Assembly (NCBI GenBank): GCA_947311455.1 | Contig: CAMZKY010000238.1 | Span: forward strand, 1 to 13,721 | DNA length: 13,721 nucleotides | Source of the DNA: an uncultured Marinosulfonomonas sp. | GTDB lineage: Bacteria; Pseudomonadota; Alphaproteobacteria; Rhodobacterales; Rhodobacteraceae | Reading direction: 5' to 3' | Shown here: piece after piece, positions 1-7,359 of the stretch | Layout of the letters: each line of letters opens with the position of its first letter | Numbering within the stretch: position 1 is the first letter of the stretch | Notes under the pieces: generated by a model | Databases searched by the model: none | What the model was told of the DNA's origin: nothing | What the model saw: the letters and a program-made list of their open reading frames with translations, nothing else | Position numbers and translations under genes: made by a program

Positions 1-157
1 CGAAGCGCGTATTTCAAACTTCTTGCTGTGGCAATCTGCCTATTCGGAATATGAATTTATCGATACATTATGGCCTGATTTTACCCGCGATATTTTTGGT
101 GAAGTCCTACAACGGTTCAAAAAACGTGATCGTCGTTTTGGCGGGGTCAAATCATGA
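1..157 (+). CDS. uppS: Undecaprenyl diphosphate synthase, C-terminal end (partial)
   Basis: Only the last 51 codons are present; the reading frame starts at base 2 and ends with TGA at 155-157. The segment shows the C-terminal signature of cis-prenyltransferases: RISNFLLWQ, then AYSEYEFIDTLWPDF. In the family the Arg and Ser of the RxSxFLxWQ motif bind the diphosphate of isopentenyl diphosphate, and the following WPDF segment is strongly conserved. The enzyme adds isopentenyl units to farnesyl diphosphate to make the C55 carrier lipid for peptidoglycan and O-antigen. The basic tail (KKRDRRFGGVKS) is usual. The stop overlaps the cdsA start (ATGA), so the two are translationally coupled. Identity rests on the motif and on the uppS-cdsA-dxr-rseP order. 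The N-terminal part lies outside the window. Confidence 0.93.
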   Translation, partial: EARISNFLLWQSAYSEYEFIDTLWPDFTRDIFGEVLQRFKKRDRRFGGVKS

Positions 158-954
158 GCCAAAACCGCTGGGATGATCTAAAACCACGCCTATTGTCGGC
201 CATTGTAATGGCTGTTATCGGTGCGGGCTGTGTTATTTCTGGCGGGGTTTTGTTTGCTGCTTTAATTTCAATCTCGGCGGGTTTGATGGTTTGGGAACTG
301 CGCCGCATGGTCGAACCTGATTTCTCGATGCCGGCGCTACAAGCGGGGTTGGCGGCGGCTATTGCCGTGGCCATTTCAGCCTTTGTGCCAATTTGGATCG
401 CTATTTTGGTTCTATCGGGGGTGGTTTCTTTGCTGACCGCATTAACACCCCGTCATTGGGTGGTGTTTGGCATATATAGCGCCCTGATTTTGACCGCGAG
501 CCTTGGCTTTATTCTGATGCGTTCCGAAATTGGCCTGACTTGGATGTTATGGATGATTTTCGTCGTAATCGCATCTGACACATTTGGCTATCTGGCGGGG
601 CGGACGATTGGTGGGCCGAAATTCTGGCCGCGCATCAGCCCCAAGAAAACATGGTCGGGTACTGTGGCTGGATGGCTGGGCGCCGCGGTTGTTGGCGTTG
701 TATTCAGCGCCGTATTCAAGTTATTTCCCGGTCTTTGGGGCCAAATGGCGCTGCTTTCCATGGCCACCGCGTTTGCGGCTCAAATGGGGGATATTGGCGA
801 AAGCGCGATTAAACGGCGTTGCGAAATTAAAGACAGCTCAAACCTGATCCCGGGCCATGGAGGTGTGCTGGATCGCTTTGATGGTATGATCGGCGCGTCG
901 GTGTTTTTGGTAACACTTATTGCTGGCGCGTATTTGATTATGGGCGGGGCCTGA
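154..954 (+). CDS. cdsA: Phosphatidate cytidylyltransferase (CDP-diacylglycerol synthase)
   Basis: CdsA makes CDP-diacylglycerol from phosphatidic acid and CTP at the inner membrane, the branch point for all phospholipids. The 266-residue product is highly hydrophobic, with several membrane segments (for example around residues 12-45, 60-110, 120-145 and 170-190). It carries the family signature near the C-terminus: GESAIKRRCEIKDSSNLIPGHGG, then VLDRFDG, with P233 and the metal-binding aspartates D240 and D243. A further conserved stretch, SDTFGYLAGRTIGGPKFWPRISPKKTWSG, lies in the middle. The length is normal for alphaproteobacteria. The start overlaps the uppS stop by four bases and has no strong ribosome binding site, consistent with translational coupling. 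dxr follows after 3 nt. The function is secure. Confidence 0.96.
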   Translation: MSQNRWDDLKPRLLSAIVMAVIGAGCVISGGVLFAALISISAGLMVWELRRMVEPDFSMPALQAGLAAAIAVAISAFVPIWIAILVLSGVVSLLTALTPRHWVVFGIYSALILTASLGFILMRSEIGLTWMLWMIFVVIASDTFGYLAGRTIGGPKFWPRISPKKTWSGTVAGWLGAAVVGVVFSAVFKLFPGLWGQMALLSMATAFAAQMGDIGESAIKRRCEIKDSSNLIPGHGGVLDRFDGMIGASVFLVTLIAGAYLIMGGA

Positions 955-957
955 TTA

Positions 958-2130
958 ATGCGACGCATTTCAATTTTTGGAGCAACCGGATCCATCGGGC
1001 AAAGCGCGCTTGATTTGATTGGCCGTAATCGCGGTGCGTATCAGGTTGTGGCCTTAACCGGGGGGCGTAATGTGGCGCAGCTGGCCAAGGATGCGCGTCA
1101 GTTTGATGCAGAAATCGCGGTTACTGCTTTTGATGAGTGTCTGGACGATCTGCAATCTGCACTGGCGGGCAGTGGTGTTCGTGTGGCTGCGGGGCAGGCG
1201 GCCTTGCTTGAGGCGGCAGATATTCAGGCCGATTGGATTTTATCGGCGATTGTTGGCGCCGCGGGGCTTGCCCCCGGATTTCGGGCCTTGCGTCATGGCA
1301 CCACGCTGGCGCTTGCGAATAAAGAAAGCCTTGTGGCCGCGGGGCCGATTTTACTGTCCGAGGCGAAAAGATACGGCGCGCGGATATTGCCTGTAGATAG
1401 CGAACATTCAGCGATTTTTCAGGCCTTGGTGGGGGAAGATATTTCTACGGTTGAACGGATTATTATCACCGCATCCGGCGGCGCGTTTCGTGATTGGCCG
1501 ATTGATAAACTGGCGGGTGCCACGCTGGCACAGGCCCAGACCCACCCGAATTGGGATATGGGTCAGCGTATTACGATTGACAGCGCTAGTATGTTTAACA
1601 AAGCCCTAGAAGTAATTGAAACAAAGGAATATTTCGAAATTTCTCCTGACAAGATCGAGGTGATAATCCATCCGCAATCTTTGGTGCATGCCATGGTTGG
1701 TTTTAAGGATGGCGGCATCATGGCGCATTTGGGCGCGGCGGATATGCGCCATGCGATTGGCTATGCGCTGTTTTGGCCGGATCGCGGGCATATTCCGGTG
1801 GAACGACTGGATTTTGCCAAGATTGTGCAATTGCAATTTCGCGCACCGGATGATCAGCGCTGGCCCGCCTTAAGGTTGGCACGAGAGGTGATTGCCGCGG
1901 GCGGATTTAATGGCGCAGTGTTTAACGCCGCCAAAGAAACCGCGCTGGATGGATTTATCGACGGGCGTATCGGATTTATGGATATGGCGCAGATCGTTGA
2001 GGAAACCCTGATCCAGTTAAGCGGCGATTTGCCCAATAACATTGTTGATAGTGGCCTTGAAACTGTGCTGGAAATAGATCAGATGTCACGCCAACGCGCC
2101 GCAAAAATAATAGGCGCACGACAGGCCTAA
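958..2130 (+). CDS. dxr: 1-deoxy-D-xylulose 5-phosphate reductoisomerase
   Basis: Dxr converts 1-deoxy-D-xylulose 5-phosphate to 2-C-methyl-D-erythritol 4-phosphate with NADPH, the committed step of the MEP isoprenoid pathway in the cytoplasm. The 390-residue protein begins with the dinucleotide-binding loop GATGSIG (residues 8-14). It has LANKESLVAAG, the metal-binding PVDSEH (D147, E149), ASGGAFR, and HPNWDMGQRITIDSASMFNK leading to the third metal ligand E218. These correspond to D150, E152 and E231 of the E. coli enzyme. The length matches the family. The gene starts 3 nt after cdsA, with no clear Shine-Dalgarno of its own, and probably shares its transcript. Upstream uppS uses the isoprenoid product, so the cluster links precursor supply to carrier-lipid synthesis. 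Confidence 0.97.
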   Translation: MRRISIFGATGSIGQSALDLIGRNRGAYQVVALTGGRNVAQLAKDARQFDAEIAVTAFDECLDDLQSALAGSGVRVAAGQAALLEAADIQADWILSAIVGAAGLAPGFRALRHGTTLALANKESLVAAGPILLSEAKRYGARILPVDSEHSAIFQALVGEDISTVERIIITASGGAFRDWPIDKLAGATLAQAQTHPNWDMGQRITIDSASMFNKALEVIETKEYFEISPDKIEVIIHPQSLVHAMVGFKDGGIMAHLGAADMRHAIGYALFWPDRGHIPVERLDFAKIVQLQFRAPDDQRWPALRLAREVIAAGGFNGAVFNAAKETALDGFIDGRIGFMDMAQIVEETLIQLSGDLPNNIVDSGLETVLEIDQMSRQRAAKIIGARQA

Positions 2131-2140
2131 AGGAAAAACC

Positions 2141-3484
2141 ATGGATTTGATCAGCTTTTTGCCCCAGTTCGGGAATTTTTTCTATACGGTCGGGGTGTTT
2201 TTGGTGGCGTTGATCATCATTGTCGCGGTGCATGAATATGGTCATTATATTGTTGGCAAATGGTCGGGCATCCATTCCGAGGTGTTTTCCATCGGGTTTG
2301 GCAAGGTGTTGTGGTCGCGCATCGATAAACACGGCACACAATGGCAGATCGCCGCGATCCCGCTAGGGGGGTATTGCAAGTTTCTGGGCGACAGCACCGC
2401 GGCCAGTGGTGTTGACGGTGAAATGATAAGCACCTTATCTGACGAAGAGCGTCGGCGTACCATGCATGGTGCCCCCTTATGGGCGCGCGCCGCAACCGTT
2501 GCAGCGGGGCCGATATTTAATTTTATCCTTTCAATTGGTATACTTACAGGAATGGGCCTGTTCACAGGCGTGGCCACATATCCGCCAAAAATCGATAGCC
2601 TTTATGCCCTGCCAAATTCCGAAATCGGATTGCAAGCTGGCGATAAACTGGTGGCGGTTGAAGGTGTTGAATATCCTGCGCCTGAAGGGTTTTCCGCATT
2701 TGCTGATGCTTTGCCGCTTAAGCCTTTGCTGGATTACACAATTGATCGCGCTGGCGATCAGCTTACCGTCAAAGGCCCGCCATTGATGCCAGCACGGATA
2801 AATTTTGTGTCGCCAGAATCGGCAGCAGCACGGGCCGGGATCATGGTGGATGATGTGATCTTGTCTATTGGTGGACAACCGGTGTTCGAATTTGGCCAAA
2901 TGGTGCCGTTGATGAACAATACGCAGGGTGCGCCGACCAAAATCGAGGTCTGGCGCGATGGTCAAACGCTTGACTTCATCATTGAAGCCGAACTCAAAGA
3001 TCTGCCAAAGCCGGATAACAGCTTTGAAACTCGTTATGTGATGGGGGTGAGCGGGAACTATTTCTTTACCCCGGCCACAGAAACGATCGGCCCGTGGGAC
3101 GCCGCAAAAGAGGCTGTTACGCGTACTTACGATATGGCGGCGCTGTCGATTTCGGGGCTTTATCATATGATCGCCGGCAAAATCAGCGCTTGTAACATGT
3201 CCGGCCCGGTTGGAATGGCCAAAGGGGCAGGGCAGATGGCCAGCCAAGGCACGCAAAGCTTTATCTATTTTATTGCGCTTCTATCTACCGCCGTTGGTTT
3301 GCTGAATTTGTTTCCTATTCCGGTATTGGATGGCGGGCATTTGGTGTTTTTCGCTTATGAAGCGGTGTTTCGCCGGCCGCCGAACGAAAAAGTTTTGAAC
3401 GGATTGATGATGATCGGGCTGATATTGTTGTTATCGATGATGGTTTTTGCGACGCTGAATGACATCTTTGGGGTGTTTTGTTAA
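2141..3484 (+). CDS. rseP: Site-2 intramembrane zinc metalloprotease RseP
   Basis: RseP cleaves anti-sigma factors and remnant signal peptides inside the inner membrane, releasing envelope-stress sigma factors after a first cut by a DegS-type protease. The 447-residue product has a first membrane helix (about 17-37) holding the zinc motif HEYGH (H31, E32, H35), then SIGFGKVLW and PLGGYCKFLGD (membrane-reentrant region). A second helix spans about 119-142. Two periplasmic PDZ domains follow: one about 149-212, rather diverged, and one about 218-287 with SAAARAGIMVDDVILSIGG. A C-terminal helix contains NLFPIPVLDGGH with the third zinc ligand D397. AGGA at 2131-2134 precedes the ATG. The gene follows dxr by 10 nt. 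Its position beside bamA is classic, since BAM failure is what triggers this pathway in E. coli; the local anti-sigma target is not in the window. Confidence 0.96.
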   Translation: MDLISFLPQFGNFFYTVGVFLVALIIIVAVHEYGHYIVGKWSGIHSEVFSIGFGKVLWSRIDKHGTQWQIAAIPLGGYCKFLGDSTAASGVDGEMISTLSDEERRRTMHGAPLWARAATVAAGPIFNFILSIGILTGMGLFTGVATYPPKIDSLYALPNSEIGLQAGDKLVAVEGVEYPAPEGFSAFADALPLKPLLDYTIDRAGDQLTVKGPPLMPARINFVSPESAAARAGIMVDDVILSIGGQPVFEFGQMVPLMNNTQGAPTKIEVWRDGQTLDFIIEAELKDLPKPDNSFETRYVMGVSGNYFFTPATETIGPWDAAKEAVTRTYDMAALSISGLYHMIAGKISACNMSGPVGMAKGAGQMASQGTQSFIYFIALLSTAVGLLNLFPIPVLDGGHLVFFAYEAVFRRPPNEKVLNGLMMIGLILLLSMMVFATLNDIFGVFC

Positions 3485-3573
3485 GGCTTCCCTAAAATTG
3501 CCAACCCGGCGCCCAATTTCTGCCTTATTTAGCTTCTAAATCCTGCTTGAGTGAAAATCGAAAGAGCAAGACA

Positions 3574-3705
3574 ATGCATACACTTCATAATGGATATCGC
3601 GGCCTATCTTTACTGGTTGACGTAAACTGGGAACGCCTGATGTATCCGGCAATGATCGCTATGGCCTTGGCCGCTGGCGCATTTGTTGGCAGCTTGCAAT
3701 ACTAA
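3574..3705 (+). CDS. Uncharacterised 43-residue single-span membrane protein
   Basis: An open frame from ATG 3574 to TAA 3703-3705 encodes 43 residues. A polar N-terminus (MHTLHNGYRGLSLLVDVNWERL) is followed by a hydrophobic helix of small residues, about 23-40 (MYPAMIAMALAAGAFVGSL), and the end QY. It fills the otherwise empty stretch between rseP and bamA and is followed 25 nt later by a strong hairpin terminator, as expected for a real short transcript. AAAGAG at 3561-3566 is a weak ribosome binding site 7 nt from the ATG. I do not recognise a characterised family. The product would probably sit in the inner membrane; the orientation is unknown. It could be a small envelope-stress or protease-partner protein given its neighbours, but that is a guess. 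The main doubt is its short length. Confidence 0.65.
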   Translation: MHTLHNGYRGLSLLVDVNWERLMYPAMIAMALAAGAFVGSLQY

Positions 3706-3729
3706 AGCCAACTCCATTTTCAAAGAAAC

Positions 3730-3752
3730 AGGGCGCTCGTCAGCGCCCTTTT
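3730..3752 (+). terminator. Rho-independent terminator before bamA
   Basis: A perfect 8-bp stem AGGGCGCT / AGCGCCCT (3730-3737 with 3742-3749) closes a 4-nt loop CGTC and runs into TTTT (3749-3752). This is a textbook intrinsic terminator for rightward transcription. It lies after the 43-codon gene and separates the uppS-rseP group from bamA, which therefore needs its own promoter. Confidence 0.88.
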
Positions 3753-3781
3753 GCGCATTAGACTGCACGCATTTTGGGCTT

Positions 3782-3810
3782 TTGACAAGCCGAACAAGAC
3801 CCGTTACCTA
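3782..3810 (+). promoter_or_regulatory. Candidate sigma-70-type promoter of bamA
   Basis: TTGACA at 3782-3787 is a perfect -35 consensus. Seventeen bases later stands TACCTA (3805-3810), a poor match to TATAAT. The position, just after a terminator and 35 nt before bamA, fits a promoter. Transcription would begin near 3817, giving a leader of about 28 nt. The weak -10 element leaves the exact site uncertain, and an alternative sigma factor cannot be excluded. Confidence 0.5.
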
Positions 3811-3844
3811 GAGGGTATCTGGGATGTCACAACGGGTTGAGTAA

Positions 3845-6208
3845 ATGACCAATATAAAAACCGGCATTGCAGCCGGGCACGTAGCAGCGCACCGAGCAGT
3901 GCAACAATTTATCAATAGAACAGCATTTGTTCTTTTTATCGTATTTACAGCGGCTTACGCCGTTTCGGCCCCTTCGGCAGTGGCGCAAAGTTTTCGATTT
4001 AGCACGATTAAGATTGAAGGAAACCAGCGTGTCGATGCGGCCACAATCATTTCTTATGCGGGAATCACCAAAGGCAAAGCCATTTCCGGAGCTGCGCTAA
4101 ATGATGCGTATCAGCGGATAATTAACAGCGGATTGTTCGAATCTGTAAATATTGTGCCTCGTGGTGGCTCATTAATCATCAAAGTTGTTGAATATCCTAC
4201 AATCAACAGAATTAATTTCGAAGGCAACAAACGCCTAAAAGATGCGGATCTTCAAAAAATCATCCAGTCTCAAACGCGCCACGTCTATAACCCGTCGACA
4301 GCCGAAACAGATGTTGCGGCGATCACCGATGCCTACAGCCAATCCGGGCGCTATCTGGCGACTGTTTCGCCTAAAATCATCCATCGTTCAGACAATCGTG
4401 TTGATTTGGTGTTTGAAATTGCCGAAGGTAAAGTTGTAGAAATCGAACGCCTTAGTTTTGTTGGAAACCGTAAATATTCCGATCGTCGTTTGCGCCGCGT
4501 TCTGGAAACCAAACAGGCCGGATTGCTACGCTTTATCATCAGTAAAGATACATTCATTGCCGATCGGATCGAATTTGACAAACAGGTGCTCACAGATTTC
4601 TATCAATCACGCGGATTTGTTGATTTTCATGTCTTGTCTGTAAATTCCGAAATTGCCCGCGGCCGAGAAGGTTTTTTTATTACCTTTAGCGTGCAAGAAG
4701 GACAACAATTCAAATTTGGTGAAGTGACTGTTGAAAGCGATATCGCCGAAGTGGATGCAGACGAATTTGTTGCGGCTATAAAAATTAAGCCTGGCAAAAC
4801 CTATTCACCATCGGTTGTTGAAAATACAATTGCGCGTTTGGAGCGTTTGGCGATTCAGAAAAGCCTGAATTTTGTTCGGGTTGAACCTCGCATTACCCGC
4901 AATGATCGCGATTTGACGCTAGACATTGAATTCCTTTTAACTCGCGGTCCGCGCGTTTTTGTTGAGCGGATTGATATCGAGGGGAACGCGACCACGCTTG
5001 ATCGTGTGGTGCGCCGTCAATTTGATGTTGTCGAAGGCGATCCGTTTAATCCGCGCCAAATTCGAGAATCTGCAGAGCGTATCCGTGCCCTTGGATTCTT
5101 TAAAACAGCCGATGTGAATGCCTCTGAAGGATCAGCACCGGATCAGGTTGTTGTGGATGTGAATGTCGAGGAAGCACCAACTGGTAGCTTAAATTTTGGT
5201 GCTTCTTATGGAACAAGTGATGGGGTTGGCTTAACGCTTGGCTTTGAAGAGAAAAACTTTCTAGGCCGCGGGCAAACTGTCGCTTTATCATTCAACACAA
5301 CGTCATCGAATGCAGCCTTGAGCGCGTCTTTCTTTGAACCGGCTTTCCTGGGGCGTGATCTGGGATTCTTTTTTTCCGGCAGCTATAAAACGTCGGACAA
5401 TTCAAACGCAAAATATAATACACGGGTTACAAGCTTTAAATCAGGTTTAAGATTTCCGATCAGTGAAAATGGGCGTTTGGATGTGCATTATGGCCTATCA
5501 AAGACCGAGATTTTCGGTGTTGCTGCCGCTCCAGCTGCGTCTCCCATTTTGATTGCCGATGAAACAGCCGGCCCCTATATAACAAGTAGTATCGGATATA
5601 ATTATTCGTTTGATACGAGGGGAAAAGGCCTCAATCCTGATGCTGGAATTGTTCTGAGGTTCAATCAAGATTTTGCCGGGATCGGCGGCGATTCACGGTA
5701 TTTAAAAACCACGGCTTTGTTTGGGGCAGAAACCAAAGTCTTTAATGGCGATGTTACTTTGAGGGCTGTTTTAGAGGCTGGCGGCATTGCTACGTTGGGC
5801 GGTGGAAACACACATATTACCGATCGTTTTTTCTTGAACAGCGGAAAACTGCGCGGATACCAGCCAAACGGTATTGGGCCTCGTGATCTTGGAACGACGA
5901 ACAAAGACGCGCTTGGTGGCAATTTGTTTGCTGTGGCGCGTTTCGAAGCTGAATTCCCTTTTGGGCTTCCTGAAGAATATGGCCTATCGGGTGGTGTATT
6001 TTACGATATCGGCTCGGTTTGGAGCTTGGACAACACAGCAGGTGTGCTGCCAGTGGATGACGGGTTCCATCTTCGCTCCTCGATCGGGTTCTCGATTTTC
6101 TGGACAACTGCAATTGGCCCGTTGCGTTTGAATTTTTCTCGTGCGTTGCAAAAACAAACCTATGATTTGGAGCAATCGTTCGAGCTAACTATTCAGACCA
6201 AGTTTTAA
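3845..6208 (+). CDS. bamA: Outer membrane protein assembly factor BamA
   Basis: BamA is the Omp85-family core of the BAM complex, which folds and inserts beta-barrel proteins into the outer membrane. The 787-residue protein has an unusually long charged lead (residues 1-25), a hydrophobic core (26-40) and a signal peptidase site AVA|Q after A47. Five POTRA domains follow at about 51-116, 117-194, 197-287, 288-367 and 370-445, each opening with a pattern such as IKIEGNQRV, INFEGNKRL or IDIEGNATT. The barrel runs from about 446 to the end, with the conserved LRGY loop motif (R670-G671-Y672) and the outer-membrane C-terminal phenylalanine (IQTKF). No good Shine-Dalgarno precedes ATG 3845; a 6-codon ORF ends in the TAA that abuts it. 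A GTG at 3899 would give a more ordinary signal peptide, but also lacks a ribosome binding site. The skp-like gene follows after 1 nt. Confidence 0.97.
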   Translation: MTNIKTGIAAGHVAAHRAVQQFINRTAFVLFIVFTAAYAVSAPSAVAQSFRFSTIKIEGNQRVDAATIISYAGITKGKAISGAALNDAYQRIINSGLFESVNIVPRGGSLIIKVVEYPTINRINFEGNKRLKDADLQKIIQSQTRHVYNPSTAETDVAAITDAYSQSGRYLATVSPKIIHRSDNRVDLVFEIAEGKVVEIERLSFVGNRKYSDRRLRRVLETKQAGLLRFIISKDTFIADRIEFDKQVLTDFYQSRGFVDFHVLSVNSEIARGREGFFITFSVQEGQQFKFGEVTVESDIAEVDADEFVAAIKIKPGKTYSPSVVENTIARLERLAIQKSLNFVRVEPRITRNDRDLTLDIEFLLTRGPRVFVERIDIEGNATTLDRVVRRQFDVVEGDPFNPRQIRESAERIRALGFFKTADVNASEGSAPDQVVVDVNVEEAPTGSLNFGASYGTSDGVGLTLGFEEKNFLGRGQTVALSFNTTSSNAALSASFFEPAFLGRDLGFFFSGSYKTSDNSNAKYNTRVTSFKSGLRFPISENGRLDVHYGLSKTEIFGVAAAPAASPILIADETAGPYITSSIGYNYSFDTRGKGLNPDAGIVLRFNQDFAGIGGDSRYLKTTALFGAETKVFNGDVTLRAVLEAGGIATLGGGNTHITDRFFLNSGKLRGYQPNGIGPRDLGTTNKDALGGNLFAVARFEAEFPFGLPEEYGLSGGVFYDIGSVWSLDNTAGVLPVDDGFHLRSSIGFSIFWTTAIGPLRLNFSRALQKQTYDLEQSFELTIQTKF

Positions 6209-6209
6209 G

Positions 6210-6785
6210 ATGCCAATCCGGCGCGCGTTCCTTCGAATTGCCCTTTCTATCGGAATAGGATGCGCGCCGATTTTTGCTGTTGCACAAGAGTTTTCGGCAC
6301 CGATTACAACAGTGCTTACGATTGATCAGGATGTATTGTTCCAGTCAACGTTGTTTGGAAAACGTGTCAATAGCACGTTGAAAGAAGAAAGAGAGCGCTT
6401 ACTTGTTGCAAAGCGGCAGATCGAGTCTGACCTCAGTGCAGAGGAACTTGATCTAACTAAAAAGCGTGAAACCTTGCCACCGGAAGAGTTTCGTCGATTG
6501 GCAAATGCATTTGATGAAAGAGTCCAAGCGATCCGCGCGGCGCAAGACGAAAAAAATCGCACGTTCAATCGCATTCTCACAGAAGAGCGCGCGCGATTTT
6601 TAAAGCTGATTGTTCCCGTTATTGGCGAAATAATGAATGAACGCGGGGCGCTGATGGTTTTAAATCGCCGAATGGCTTTTATTTCGGCCAATAGTATCGA
6701 CATTACCCAAGACGCCATCCGTCGCATTGATATTCTGATCGGCGATGGAACAATTTCAGAAGACACGACCAATCCCGAGCAATAG
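6210..6785 (+). CDS. skp: Skp/OmpH-family periplasmic chaperone
   Basis: Skp-type chaperones form trimers with coiled-coil tentacles that hold unfolded outer-membrane proteins in the periplasm on their way to BamA. The 191-residue product has a Sec signal peptide (MPIRRAFLRIALSIGIGC, cleavage AVA|Q after A25). A short beta segment (ITTVLTIDQDVLFQSTLFGK) matches the start of OmpH proteins. A long charged helical stretch (about 57-130, rich in E, K, R and Q) suits the coiled coil, and a return segment GALMVLNRRMAFISANSIDITQDAIRRID ends the domain with the conserved DIT element. The start lies 1 nt after the bamA stop with no clear ribosome binding site, so translation is probably coupled. Sequence conservation in this family is low, so the call rests on layout and context together. 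Confidence 0.88.
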   Translation: MPIRRAFLRIALSIGIGCAPIFAVAQEFSAPITTVLTIDQDVLFQSTLFGKRVNSTLKEERERLLVAKRQIESDLSAEELDLTKKRETLPPEEFRRLANAFDERVQAIRAAQDEKNRTFNRILTEERARFLKLIVPVIGEIMNERGALMVLNRRMAFISANSIDITQDAIRRIDILIGDGTISEDTTNPEQ

Positions 6786-6852
6786 ACGTTTTTGGTGCCA
6801 TCCCTGTCTTTCTCTTGTTTTGCGCGTGATGATTTGCTAGTCAGATTTGAAT

Positions 6853-6871
6853 GTTGAAACCCAGTTTCAAC
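6853..6871 (+). promoter_or_regulatory. Perfect hairpin in the leader of fabZ
   Basis: GTTGAAAC (6853-6860) and GTTTCAAC (6864-6871) are perfect inverted repeats around CCA, in the 112-nt gap between the skp-like gene and fabZ. No T-run follows, so it is not a standard terminator. It ends 12 nt before the AAGGA ribosome binding site (6884-6888), which it leaves exposed. It could stabilise or process the mRNA between the two gene groups, or be an operator. I see no convincing promoter in this gap. Confidence 0.4.
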
Positions 6872-6897
6872 AAAAGAAAATCTAAGGAAAGAGGCCC

Positions 6898-7356
6898 ATG
6901 AGCGACACATTGAAAGAAGCAGATCTGGATATCATTCAACGGATCATTCCGCATCGCTATCCCTTTTTGCTGGTCGATAAGGTTAAAGATATCAAACCCA
7001 AGGAAAGCGCCGTGGGGATTAAGAATATCACCTTTAACGAGCCACAGTTTCAGGGCCATTTTCCTGGCGCGCCCATTTTTCCGGGGGTGATGATTGTCGA
7101 GGCCTTGGCGCAAACATCCGCTGTGTTGGTTGGAATTACGCTTGATTTGATCGACAAAGATTTGTTGGTTTATTTCATGAGCATCGACAAATGCAAATTT
7201 CGCCGCAAAGTGGTGCCAGGCGACGTGTTGGAATTGCATGTCGAAGTGATACGGGGCAGCCAAAAAGTTTGGAAATTCCGTTGTGTTGGCAAAGTTGATG
7301 GTGAAGTTGCGGCACAAGCAGAAATCACCGCGATGATTGATTTGCTAGAGGAATAA
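6898..7356 (+). CDS. fabZ: 3-hydroxyacyl-ACP dehydratase FabZ
   Basis: FabZ removes water from (3R)-hydroxyacyl-ACP to give trans-2-enoyl-ACP in type II fatty acid synthesis. It competes with LpxA for 3-hydroxyacyl-ACP, which explains their pairing. The 152-residue protein has the usual hot-dog layout: IIPHRYPFLLVDKV near the start, then the active-site segment GHFPGAPIFPGVMIVEALAQ with catalytic H54 and E68. Their 14-residue spacing is that of known FabZ enzymes. The segment YFMSIDKCKFRRKVVPGDVLELHVE follows. AAGGA at 6884-6888 and GAGG at 6891-6894 precede ATG 6898, a clear start. lpxA begins 4 nt after the fabZ stop, and its GAGGA ribosome binding site lies in the last fabZ codons. Length and motifs leave little doubt. 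Confidence 0.97.
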   Translation: MSDTLKEADLDIIQRIIPHRYPFLLVDKVKDIKPKESAVGIKNITFNEPQFQGHFPGAPIFPGVMIVEALAQTSAVLVGITLDLIDKDLLVYFMSIDKCKFRRKVVPGDVLELHVEVIRGSQKVWKFRCVGKVDGEVAAQAEITAMIDLLEE

Positions 7357-7359
7357 ATC

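Noticed and set aside
2531..3256. A 241-codon open frame on the minus strand opposite rseP
   Set aside because: It lies entirely inside rseP, whose motifs are unmistakable. The antisense product is rich in His, Cys, Arg and Trp, shows no domain, and has no ribosome binding site. It is a by-product of rseP codon use.
3495..3519. Possible terminator just after rseP (AAATTG...CAATTT)
   Set aside because: Only six AT-rich pairs enclose a 13-nt loop, and no T-run follows. The strong hairpin at 3730-3752 is the better candidate.
3498..3526. TTGCCA...TGCCTT as a promoter for the 43-codon gene
   Set aside because: The -35 is fair and the spacing is 17 nt, but the -10 matches TATAAT poorly. Nothing else supports it.
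6786..6852. Promoter or terminator signals after the skp-like gene
   Set aside because: There is a short T-run at 6789-6793 but no hairpin before it. TTGTTT at 6815-6820 has no matching -10 at a sensible distance.
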